Of a stretch of DNA of 64,000 nt, positions 44,650 through 57,200 are shown piece after piece. Made by a program: the position numbers and the translations under genes. Origin of the DNA: Prosapia bicincta (Eukaryota; Arthropoda; Insecta; Hemiptera; Cercopidae); assembly GCA_036971475.1 (NCBI GenBank), contig JBAIZL010000003.1, positions 51,066,842-51,130,841 of the forward strand, in the 5' to 3' direction. The notes beneath the pieces were generated by a model. It made no database searches and was not told where the DNA came from. It saw only the letters and a list, made by a program, of their open reading frames with translations. Within the stretch, counting starts at the first letter, position 1, and each line of letters starts with the position of its first letter.

Positions 44650-45977
44650 CGAGGTCTGTTCAAAAAATACACGGACTGAGGTCATAAAAAAAATGTACTT
44701 TATTTGGAAGTTACACGTCTAGGTCTCCTTCAAAGTACTCTTCTCCCCAACGCACACACTTATCCCAACGGTGTTTCCACTTGTTAAAACAGTTCTGATA
44801 CGCTTCTTTTGTGATGGCGTTCAGCTTCTTCGTCGCATTTGCCTTAATCTCCGAATTCGTTTCAAATCTTCTTCCTTTGAGGGGTTTTCTGAGTTTTGGG
44901 AATAAGAAAAAGTCACAAGGAGCAAGGTCAGGTGAGTAGGGGGTGGGGGTGGTGGTAAAAAACAGTGATCGAGTGTTTGGCCAAAAACTCACGAGTTTTG
45001 AGTGCTGAGTGAGCTGGAGCGTTGTCGAGATGGAAAAACCAGTTATCATTTCTCCACAGTTCTGGTCTTTTGCGTCGGACGGTGTCCCTCAGATGTTTCA
45101 GTACTTCAATGTAGGTAATCTGGTTGACTGTAGAGCCTTCAGGGAGGTACTCGTAGTGAACAACACCCTTAGCATAAAAAAAAACTGTCAGCATCACCTA
45201 CACATTTGACCGAACTTGGCGAGCTTTTTTGGGTCTTGGGGACATTTGACTCGGCCATTGGGATGATTGGACCTTCGTTTCAATGTCGTAACCATACACC
45301 CATGATTCATCACCGGTTATAATTTTTGACAAAAAGTTCTCATCTTCATTTTAACGATCAAGCAGTTCCCGACAAACCCGGGACGTGATTGGCTTTTTGG
45401 TTGACGGTCATCAGGCGTGGCACAAATTTTGCAGCAACACGGTTCATCTTCAATTTTTTGATCAAAATCTCGTAACAAGATCCAACTGATATCCCACACT
45501 TTTCGGAAAGCTCTCTAATGGTCAGATGTCGATTTTCGCACACCAGGGTGTTGATTTAGTCAACATGTGGCTCGTCAGTTGACGTTGAAGGATGTCCAGG
45601 ACGCTCATCGTCATCAATCGACTGTCGACCACCCTTGAAACGTTCATACCACTTGAAACATGCAGTACGCTTCATGGCAACATCGCCGTAGGCCTTGTTA
45701 AGCATGGCAAATGTTTCTGTTGCTGATTTCCCTAGTTTTAGGCAAAATTTCACAGCAATTCGTTGCTCCTTCAGGCTGTCCATTTTACAATCCGACAAAT
45801 GAAAAAAACACTTTACTAAACTGTGTGTAACTCATCAACAAATGAAGATATCTGAGACTGAAATACCGCGTTTTAATTAGCTGATTTATACAAAACTAGC
45901 GACACCAAGGGGATTCTCCTGAAACTAACTTGAGCCGCGAAATTTAAACAGTCTGCGTATTTTTTTAACAGACCTGG
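44650..45977 (-). mobile_element. Full-length but decayed mariner transposon, 1328 bp, TA target
   Basis: The ends are inverted: CGAGGTCTGTTCAAAAAATA at the left and (reverse complement) CCAGGTCTGTTAAAAAAATA at the right, each next to a TA (44648-44649, 45978-45979). The length is typical of mariner. The minus-strand transposase is present but broken. It lies 150 bp below the Appl stop codon, in the Appl orientation, so it may be part of the Appl 3'UTR. Confidence 0.9.
44711..45798 (-). pseudogene. Mariner transposase, frameshifted
   Basis: From 45798 the minus strand reads MSDCKMDSLKEQRIAVKFCL, MLNKAYGDVAMKRTACFKWY and the second HTH (LTIRELSEKCGISVGSCYEI). The catalytic part shows the first Asp in a YGYDIE context near 45290, FFHLDNAPAHS with the second Asp near 45025, and PYSPDLAPCDFFLFPKLRK with the third near 44945. 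Frameshifts near 45545, 45360, 45190 and 44950 and at least one stop prevent a full protein. All three catalytic Asp are still visible. Confidence 0.88.
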
Positions 45978-46126
45978 TATTGTACCACTGTGCTCTTGAT
46001 AATATATAACATAATGTGGGAAGTTATAAAATTCATGTTATTTTCTGAAAGACACCACTATTAACATATGTTCAATGTTTTAATTTATACCATAAATTAA
46101 AAAAAAAGATATTTACATACCAATAA
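45978..46126 (-). other. Start of Appl 3'UTR
   Basis: 149 bases between the Appl stop codon and the right end of the mariner insertion. No polyadenylation signal was recognised, so the transcript probably continues into or past the mariner. Confidence 0.5.
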
Positions 46127-46237
46127 TTACTCCTTGACTTCAAAATACTTATAGGTGGGATTCTCATAGCCATTTATCTGCATATTTGCAACATGTCGTT
46201 CCTCTGGTGTCGCTGCTTGATCTACCTCTACAAAACC
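46127..46237 (-). CDS. Appl: Appl last coding exon: cytosolic tail with YENPTY
   Basis: Minus strand. The acceptor TTTATTTCTAG precedes GGTTTTGTAGAGG. It encodes [20 protein letters not shown] then [16 protein letters not shown] and TAA at 46129-46127. The NPxY endocytic motif with upstream Gly-Tyr-Glu is the strongest identifier of the APP family in the window. It lies 9.1 kb from the preceding exon. Confidence 0.95.
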   Translation of the reverse strand, partial: GFVEVDQAATPEERHVANMQINGYENPTYKYFEVKE

Positions 46238-49200
46238 CTAGAAATAAAAATAAACAAAATTTTTAAAAAACTGAAACTACCTTGTTTATTAGAAACCAAA
46301 AGATTGATAAATATACCAAGTGCAGTGCAAATAAGTCAAAACCCCTGAATATACATAAGGGATTTTGAAAATTCAAGTGATTTTATTAAAACACATTTAT
46401 TTTATTTCTACTTTTCCTTGGCATGTCTTTATAAAACCAAACTTCTAAACAACCTACTAGGGATATCATAATCATGATATTTTCCTCTATTTATTTCTGT
46501 TAAGGTTATTTCATTTGACATTGTTTCTAGATGAATATTTATTTATTATAATTAAATATTAAAAAAATATATTTCAAATACTAAATTTTTAAACCCAATA
46601 ATTGATATGATAACGTATTTTTACTAAATGTTTGCATATTTCACATTCTTGTTATAATTTAAATGACATCCACATTAATAGCATTAAATTTTTTTCAAAT
46701 ACACAGTCTCGCTAATCCAGTCTCCGATGATCTGGACGTCCGGCTAATCTGGACGGCCCAAAATTTTTGTTTAGTTATAGTATTTTACAGTGCACAATCA
46801 GTCTGCCGTCCACAAAAATATTTATTTTCATACGTCTATATTTTTAATTTTTCAAAGGGGTTTTCCTACTCTAATAGAAAAGTAATATAATTTATTCATT
46901 AAAATATGAATTTACCATATTATTTGTTTCTTTTGCCTATCAAAGTAGGAAAAACATGTTTGAAAAAATATATTCACATTAGATCTCCCAACACTACAGC
47001 GCACGTGACATCAGAGACATCTTACGATAAACGAAAGATAAAGGACCGCTGACTAAACGGATGGACAGTTTATCTGTCTAGAGTCAGGTCAGTTGTGTTG
47101 TCGGACGGATGCCACTTTTACTGCTTCTCGTAAGATATCTGCTCAGTTGTCATTTAATTCTAGTGCAATATTTAATTCTGTGTTTTTTATTTATGTCTCG
47201 TTCAGTGCCAGTGAAAATGGCGACTAAACGTAAGTCAGTGACAGTGACAATGGAACAAAAACTCCAAGCTTTGTTTCGTATTGATGGAGGTGAATCGCTT
47301 ACTAAAATTGCAAAAGAGTTAGGCGTGGGGAAACAAAATGTTTCCAATTGGAAAAAAAGCGACAGGAAATTGAAGATTTTTGTGCAAAAATGGTTAATAA
47401 AGACAGTTAGGCGGCAGAAGCACTTTAAAAAAACCAAAAAAGGAAACCCTAGATGATGCTTTGTGTGCTTGGTTTTGCCAACAACGGGAACAGGGTGTTT
47501 TATTATCGGGTGTAAATTTGCAAACGATCTCGCTGAAACTGAATGAAAAGTTAAAAGGAGACCCTAATTTTACTGCCAGTGTGGGTTGGCTGTCATGGTG
47601 GAAGGAGCGACACGGCATCCGTCAACTCGGAATAAGTGGTGAAATTTTGTCAGGTGACAGTGATGCCAGTGAAAAATTCAAAGACAAATTTGGCAAGTTT
47701 CTCAGAGATGAAAACTTACAACCTTGTCAGGTGTTCAAAGCTGATGAAACCGGATTAAATTATAAAATGTTCCCAAAAAAAAACTTTAGCTTCCAAATTA
47801 GATTCTGTAGCAAAAGGCCATAATGTTAAGAAAGAACGTATGACTTTGCTGCCCTGCAGTAATGCTTCTAGCAATCTAAAATTTCCACTTTTGGTGATAG
47901 GGAAATCCACAAAGCCTAGAGTTTAAAAAAATGTAAATTAAGTGTTCTACCAGCCCAATACTAGTTCAAAAAATCAGTGTGGATGAACAGTCAAATTTTT
48001 AAGGACTGGTTTTTTGAAAACTTTGTTCCAACAACAGAAAAGTTTTTAAAAGAAAAAAACTCCCTTGAAAAGCGGTTTTACTAATTGATAATGCCCCATG
48101 CCACCCAAATGAAGAAGAATTGCGTCATGGTGACATTTTTGTTAAATTTCTTCCTCCTAATATCTCGGCTCTCATTCAGCCGATGGACCAGGGCGTGATA
48201 AAATGGCGATATAGGAAAAAGTTAATTTTATCGCTTTTGGAACTACAAGAAGCAGATCCAGCTACACAATTTATTGAAATTCTTAAAAAAGTGACTATAA
48301 AGGATGTCAATTATATGGCTGCAGAATCGTGGGAGGAAACTCAACCGTTTACACTCCAAAAGAGCTGGAAAAAATTGTGGCCTGAAATGCCACAGAAAAG
48401 TGAAGAAACCGACAGTCAACCTACTAATGACGATGCTGAATTTGTTCAGATTTTTCAACAATTTGAGGGTTGTGCCGAGTTGAAAAACACTGATATTTCC
48501 GAGTGGATTATCAGTGATAATGACATTGGTCATCAAGTGCTCAACAAGGAAGAAATCGTCGCGGTGTGCACTGCAAACACAGAAAATGACAGCTCGGAAG
48601 AGGAAGACTACAGAGACGAACCGGTCAGCCCAACTCATGATGAGGCGGCTGCAATGCTGGTGGAGTTGATGACCTACTTTGAAAAACAAAGTGATATGTC
48701 AACTGTGGAGCTACTGAGCTTGAAACGCCTACAAATGACATCATTCATCGTTAAAACAAAAGAACATTACAGACTTTTTTCACTAAGTTTTTTAAAGTTT
48801 ATTTTTGTTTGAGTTTTTTGTGCGTTTATACAGTATAGTGTAAATAACTTCATGTAAATACATTTATTCAACGAGAAAGATGCTTTGATATTTATTCATG
48901 TCATACCTTTTCTGTTACAATAACAGGAATTTTTGCTAAATAAGCTATGAAATACAGTACTGTAAGCTATATTTAGGCCTCAATTTCACTAAAACTACAA
49001 TTTCAATATGTTTCCCCGCCTAAAACACATATTGTATGCATTTGTGCACAGGGTCCGGTCCAATCAAGTCCGGTTTAGTGAGACTGTACTGTATTACCAT
49101 ATACAATATAGAATTAATTAGTGCAGTTATAACATTTTAAAAATAAATTAGAAATCAATCAGTTGAAAATTTGAAAATTTTTATACAAAAGGATGTTTGT

Positions 49201-51182
49201 TGTAATTGATTGTTTAATTATGGGTTAGTGATGGCATCCTGATAATGATCTGTGACTCCCCAGGTATAGCGCATGCCCATACCTTGCATATAGGGGAATG
49301 GTAGTCTCAGTTGCTCCCACCACACTTCCCTTACATTCACTCGGACAGTCAACTAAACATGAAAGACTCTGTCATCCCTTGTAATGCTGACTGACCAGAC
49401 AGGAATTATCTGCAAGCATGCCTATACTGTATCATGACTGCTGGTGGTAGAAGGAGTGTGGTCTCTCAATAAGGGGACCCAGCAATGTGTTACGAACTGT
49501 AATGTTGGACACTTTGGGAACTACTGTAATAGATGTTCCATTGGAACCAAGGCATTGCTAGATAGTGAAAGTTATGTTTATTTACATTATAAATATTGTT
49601 ATATGAAAGATATAATATAATATAAATATACTCCAGTTCTATACACAAAATATTTGCAACCCAACCAACCCTCACTCACTTGCGACATGTTTACATGCCT
49701 TTGTAATAAATGTTGGAACACTATAGAACAATCAGCTGATACAACGGCCTACAAAAGTCCAGAGAATTCACAAAAATCAAGATCCCAAAAAACTACAAAC
49801 ACATAAAGTGGAAACATACACCTGCAATATGACAATTAACACTATTCACTAGCATCAAAAGCTAAGGTCTTACATTAGCAGCAAAGCTAGTAGTGACAAT
49901 TATGTTTACACTGCAATATAAATTGAGGCCGATGCATAAGCTCTTGGTGCTAGAATACTGACTAACCAGATCAGATACATGTGAGGACAATATGTTAATT
50001 AAACTTTATCTTCTATGTCACAAACAAATAATTAGAATATAAGCAAATTTACATAACATATGCATTAAAACAGCTGATTTACCACACAACCTATAACATA
50101 AAATCAGCTGTTTCATGAAATCATAAGCTATCATTTATTTTAAGCTAAATGGGACAAAATAACTATATTTCATACCCAGCAATTTTTGGGAAAAGTTTTT
50201 CTGCCTTACAAAACTAAAACCAATTCATTATTAAATTTAATTAATGAATTATTATTTGAAAAAAAAATTGTATTAACATCAATTGTCTTCTACTACAAGT
50301 AACGAAAAAGTATCTGAAGTGAGTGGATGAACAAGAAGTATTTTATTCAAGGTTGTGAAAATTTGAACAAGATACATATAAGGAGAGTGGGATACTAATA
50401 GGCAGATGTTTTGTGTAGTCTAATTTACATAAATGGTAAGAAGTTAGAGTGGTTGTCTCGCCCACAAATTTCTGTAGAATTTATTACATCCTAAACAAGT
50501 TTTGTTTCATTTTATTTCAAATTTCTAAAAAATTGTAAAACTTTCTAAACCAATAAAAATGTGATATTTTTGAAAGAAACCAAGAGTTCTCTCATTCGTT
50601 TAAGTGAAACAATGCCGGATAAAGGATATGTATTAGATGGACGAGTGATGTTTATGACAGTCATAGTGAATAATTGGTATTTATATGGAAATATGATTTT
50701 TAGTTACTCCTTAACTGTGGCTTTTAAATGCATTTCTTCCACGATATCCATAAACAGCTATCTTGTTATAAAGTCAATATAACCCAAATATAATATGATA
50801 AAAAATTTATTGTAACATAAGTGCAAGCAGAAACATCAGCTCTAAGGCAAAAAAAGACAATGAATACTTCACTACAAATAATAGGTTTTAATAGCAACAT
50901 GATTAGAAACATCAGCTAGTTGTTTTTCCACAGTATTATAAAATAACATATCTAAGACTATATATTTCAATACACATCAAGAGCATTTTAGGAGTCGTTT
51001 GAGTGTTTAGAGTCAAACTTCTGTTACTGAGAATTTGTGATAGATTGACATTTAGTGTGTTGAAATGTCAATTTCACAATCTTTATGCCTGCAGCTAACC
51101 TTTACCCACTTTCACAAAAAAGTGGAGAAATAAAGGCAAATAATAAATACAAAACAAACAAAGTATACATTTTTAATTATCT

Positions 51183-51272
<90 letters not shown>

Positions 51273-54200
51273 ATTCTCCACTTAACAAATGCATTTTATT
51301 CATATTCATTTTAATAATTTTTATCTGTTCGTACAATAATTATAAATTATGCATAACAAAAGTTATTAATTTTTGTATAAATAGTCTTAAAAAGTGCCAG
51401 CAAATTGTTGCTAATTTGTTTTTATGGATCTAGCAGACAAAATTTTTTTTAATAGAATTTATAAATAATTAAGTATAAATTTTCAAACTATAAAAACATT
51501 TAATTTTCAATAGAACAATTTTTTTTGGAGTGAACACTGTTATTCCATCAAAAGTATCAAGTCAATTAATATATTACTTGTTCCATTTACCAGACATCCT
51601 CACTATGCAAAAAAAAAAAAAAAAAAAATACTAGGTGATATTGAAAGGCCTTACAAAGAGAAACAAAGAGAACAAAAATAAAATTTGATGTCGAAAATCC
51701 AATTGTGTCTTTGGAAACAAGACACATTTAACCTATCTTTACAACCTACAGTGAAACCTGTCTTAGACGGACCCTGTGTTAGGCCGAATCCTGTCTATCG
51801 CGGAAAACTTTAAAAGTCCCGACTGTCGCCTATTTAATTTACCTGGTTAATAACCTTCATAAGCCGTAAACTGTCTAACGCGGAAGCGGAATAAGCAAAA
51901 GGATGAGTGATACATATTTACTACGTCTTAGTTCTGCATAAGCCGGAAAATCTGATTATATACATGCTGTAAAATATAAAGTTACAATGACTTCGATAAA
52001 ATACAGTTTATAATATATTTTTTTACCATAACAAAATTCACAAATAGGTTTGGTTAATTGTAACGGATCGTATTTATTTCTGAGAACTCGAACAACTATA
52101 AGGATTGCTGATATGCACAAGATAACGCAGTGGTATACAAACATCCATAATTTAAGATTGGCTATGTGTCAGCACTCGTTTCCTTCAAGATAACCCAAGG
52201 AATGGTTTACAAACATCTACGGCCAGACATATTGAAAGGCGAGAGACTGCTTCATTCTAAAAGGCAAAAAACATGCGCAAATAGAAGAAATTGAAGACCA
52301 GTCTTAGAAAACAAAATAAAAACATTTGGCGAGGCTTTAATAAAAATTTTAGAGTTAGAAGATTTCGCGGTACGTATTAACAGCCCGTAAATGCGTCACT
52401 ATTTGTTACAACTAAAAACAATAAGTGAAACACAAGCAAGTAAAACTAACCTTTTAAAACAAAAGTCAAAGTTAGATTTTTTCAAGCCTAATTGATTTTT
52501 TAAAATTTTTACGTAAGACTACTATGTACAGTATTCAGACTAAATACAGTAAGAGGAAAAATATAGTTTTTAATAAATTGCATCATTAATTCATAAATTT
52601 TGTTGACAAGTGTAAAAGTGTTTTAGTTTTATAGTTTTCTATTAAAAATATTTTGTGGAGTAGGATAAAAAGATACTGCATTAAAAGGTAAGATTTTTAT
52701 TATGTAATGTAGGTTTTAACATTTTCTGTAGTGTGCATAGTCAACACCACCTAGAAAACAAGGTTTGCGAATTGTGACGTCACAGGGCACAGGCTACGGG
52801 CTGTCATTAGGCAATCAAGATAACCGATATTACTGTTGAATGACGTTTATTTAGACGTTAAAATGTGATAGTTTTCTTGAGATTTAAATACACTTGCTTT
52901 ATATGTTGAAGTGTTATCTCTGTAGGAAATAAACAGTCAGTACTTAATCGGAAATAAATAATTAAATTAAGTACTGTAAAGAATTTACATTACATTTCTA
53001 TATTAGAACAAATGTAGACACAATGACAATTAATTGTCCGTTATCTAAGTGGTGTTGGTACAGCGCCATACAGCTGATCAGTAGAAATAATAGTCTTATA
53101 GCTAAGAATCCCCACGGCCTACGCTCACCCCAACGCTAAAAATAGACTCGGCAAACGTTTTGTGATGGTATTACCATCATACAGTACATTTCTACTGTAT
53201 AAGCCGGAAACCTGTCTTAGACGGAAAAAAATTCTGTCCTTGAGAAGAAAAACTCTTATACCATATTACAATATATCTATGAAATATCTTATTAGATATT
53301 TGGTTATAAAGAAAACAAAATGAAGTTTGCTAAAAATATGATAAATGAAGTAGCCTTTATTCTGGTACTGCAGAGTTCCTTAAGGGTAAGCAAAAAAAAA
53401 AAAAAAAAAACAAAAAAAAAAACAAAAAAAAAAAAATTTATTTTTTTCTATTTTGTACTACGATGTGATCCGACATTAAAAATATTTCAGTGCTTCATTG
53501 TTAGATTTTTGGATTGGTGTTGGAAAGGAGTACCAATAACTTTCAAATACTGCTGTAAAGATTCTTATTGGGTTTTCAACTACATACCTGTGTGAAAGAG
53601 GGCTTTTGTGCTTAAAATATATAAAAAGTAAGCACAGAAACAAGTTTAATGTTGAGGGTTATTTAAGGTTGTACTTGTAAAAACTTAAACCTAATATTGA
53701 GGAACTATGTAAAAATAAGCAAGTTCATCCTTCTCATTAATTTGTTTGTAATGCGTTTCAAATATATTTTGTTTTAATGTGAAAAGTGTTTTTAAATTAA
53801 AAACAAGGGGGTACGCAAAATTGTAATATTTCATTAAGGGACAGTCTTTGAAAAAGGTTGAGAGCCCCTGTGTTACTGTCATACCGAAGGAAACAGAAAG
53901 AAGTTTCATTTCATGGTTTACCTTGGTCATTACATTTATTTTTAAAACCACTATCAGAAACGGAAACCTTGTAGCTGTATTGTAGTGTAGTACAAATTAG
54001 AGTTTCTTTTTATAAAGTTTAAATGTGTCTTATAAGGTAGGGGTTCAATGTATTGTTTAATTATTGGGACATCAGCAGCAAGTTTAATTATTTTGTCTTT
54101 GTTCCTGAGGGCTTTCTAAATCACCAGGTATACTTCTTTTATTTGCAATATTGTTGCTATTTGGACAACCAATTATTACAAAAACTTCGACAATAACTTA

Positions 54201-57200
54201 AATTTTGTATGATTTTTTTCGATTATGTCTGAACGACATGGACTGCTTAATGTCAACAGAAATTAGGCTTGATTTGTAAGCTTAATCATTCATGTACTGC
54301 TTGATTTCTTAATATCTACACATTTATGTATTTATCTAGAAGTAAAACAAAATACTATGAACATTTAAGGTATTTTTGTTTTGATTTTAGAATTGAAAAA
54401 TGTTTTTACACAAGTTTTTTTTTGTTTAATATAGTAAAGCCACATAGATCTTTATTTTCAGCTATGCAAATTTCAATATCCTGTTCTAATTCATAATTTA
54501 CTATTAATTTCTTTAAATTGAAAATGAGAAAGAAGGGTAATAAATTGGAGTAAAGCAGAAGATACCAATGACTGGGCATTATTGAAAAAAAAACAGTAAG
54601 ATGGATCATCAACAGGGTGAAATACTTTAAAAAATTTCTCTAAATAATTACCTCTGCAATATAACAGAGTAAGAGGGTGCAGAAGAAAGTCCATAGCAAC
54701 TGACCCGGCTTAAATCTACAATGTACAGAAAAAAATCCAACAAAATTAGCAATAAAAAAATTAAGATGGTGATTGACACAAAGAAATCCAGAATAGACAA
54801 AAAAAAGAAAAAAAAGAACAAAACAGTAGTATTAAAAAAATAAAATAAAAGTTACTGAAGGAAGAACTTAAAAAAAAATATTTAGACAAATCTAAAAAAC
54901 CATCAACTGATTGATGATATATCGTCCCTTAACACTCGTTAAATTTCATTATATATTTTTTTTGTGGAATGAATATCTTTAATCTTGAAAGTAATCCTAA
55001 TTAACCAATGTTAATAGCTCTATGTAATTGACGAAGTGATATTTTACCAATTAATTAACATAATGCCCAACATAAGTAATATTCCAGTTGGCTTGTGAGT
55101 TAAGGTTATAAACCAAATAAATATACAAAAGTCACAATTGTGATCCGTGCATATTTATTTTGTTTACAATGCCAAATGCAAAATAAGTAGCCATGTTCTT
55201 TTAATTTGCGTGAGATAGTATCCTTTGTTTCATGTAGACTCAAATAATGCATTCACACCTAATTATTTTTGAAAATGGATGTTAATATCTATAGGATAGA
55301 ACATATTTATGTTACCTGATTCTGGGGAGATCGTGCACTCCTCCTGCGTAAGGCAGCGACACCAATGACAATAGCAGCCATTAGAGCAATGCCAGCAAAT
55401 GCTAGAGTGAAATACACACTCCTTGTTTCCTTGTGGTAAACAGCCCTTGTATTAGTTTGTGAAAAAGTCTGAAACAAAGTACATAGCTTTAAATGAAGTG
55501 TGCTGAATAACAAACGCAAAATTTGGGATATTGTTTTTAAAAATGTTATCTTGCGTTTAAACCAATAAAAATATTTTCTTTTAATTAAATTCAGGACTGT
55601 ATACAATTTGATACTATCGAAAACCTACCTTTAAAACCGTCACTGCTTGACCCAACATCTCCAAGCAGAAGACACTGATGAAGATCGGCACATAACGATC
55701 AAAAACGTTCTGTCTCAGTAAGTTTTAACAAATTTACTAAATTTAAAGTTCGGATAGTCATAAACTATTGTTTAAGTGATTAATAAGATTCACCGAACGT
55801 AATGGACTACAAAATTCAGGAATAACTTGGAGCAACTGTGGTGTAATTTTTTTAATTATAAATAAATAAAACCTCTTACACTATAAAAATTTCTGAAGTA
55901 GTCATGTAGTAATTTTCTCTGAACATAAATAAAAATTAATCATTTTACATTAGTTTTAGACTATCCGAACTTTAAATTTTGTAAATTTGTAAAAACTTAA
56001 TAAATAAAAAGTGTTAGTGGTTTAAGAGGTTTCATTTACTTATTACTAATATATGTTCGTAGAAGAAACCCTCGAAATTGAACAAGATTATTATCTTGAC
56101 TTTACTGGGGTTAAAACTCACTTATACTTTCTTCAGATTAAGAGTTCTTGTTGTTTTTTATACAGAATATGGTTGTTTCGGTTCCAAATCATAGCAACAC
56201 ATCCAAAATCCACACCGTTATAATTTAAAATCAATTCTCATTTGCTTTCCCACTAAACTAAGATAAGAGGTGATACACAGACACGATGTTTTATTTGAAC
56301 GACAATCTGTTAGGTAAGAGTCTCATGGTCAAATCATCACGTATAATAAAAAATAAGTAAGCAATTTAAATATCTAGGAATGCAGCAATCTTTCTAATGG
56401 TCGGTTGTTTATTTTACAAATAACTGCAATATCTATATTCTGTAGAGCCTCGGTGTGAGATGTTACAAGTCATTCCTCATGTGGCTTGTTGACATTGCTC
56501 TCCGATCTCCTCGAATGCTTTACACCATAATAGAAAATAACCTGGATAATAATAGCTTTACAATACACTGTAGTCAATAATTTATATTTGTTTTTTTCAG
56601 ATCTTTCTGAGTATTAATGAAAACACTTCAATGTCCGGAATGCCCCCTAGATAGAGTGGGTAACATGAGTAGCTAAGGTGAGTGTTAATGATCATCACAA
56701 AGGCCTCTTAACCCTACACCCGGAATCAAAAGTCCCGGAGTTACTCCTTCTGCCACACAATCACTGTGAATCCATGGAATGCTAAGAAGTTTGTCTCAAT
56801 TTTACGTTACATTATTGCTCAAAGTTTTATCATCTCCACAAAGGCCTCTTAAACCTACACCCGGAATCAAAAGTCCCGGAGTTACTCCCTCTGCCACACA
56901 ATCACTGTGAATCCATGGAATGCTAAGAAGTTTGTCTCAATTTTACGTTACATTATTGCTCAAAGTTTTATCATCTCCACAAAGGCCTCTTAAACCTACA
57001 CCCGGAATCAAAAGTCCCAGAGTTATTCCCTCTGCCACACAATCACTGTGAATCCATGGAATGCTAAGAAGTTTGTCTCATACAATGTTGCTCAAAGTTT
57101 TATCATTGCCACAAAGGCCTCGTAAACCTACACCCGAAATCAAAAGTCCCGGAGTTACTCCCTCTGCCACACAATCACTGTGAATCCATGGAATGCTAAG

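Noticed and set aside
48243..48689. Minus-strand frame of 148 codons
   Set aside because: Antisense shadow of the Tigger transposase C-terminus.
53320..53595. Lys-rich 91-codon frame
   Set aside because: Produced by poly-A runs. The only real coding relic nearby is the hAT C-terminus after 53590.
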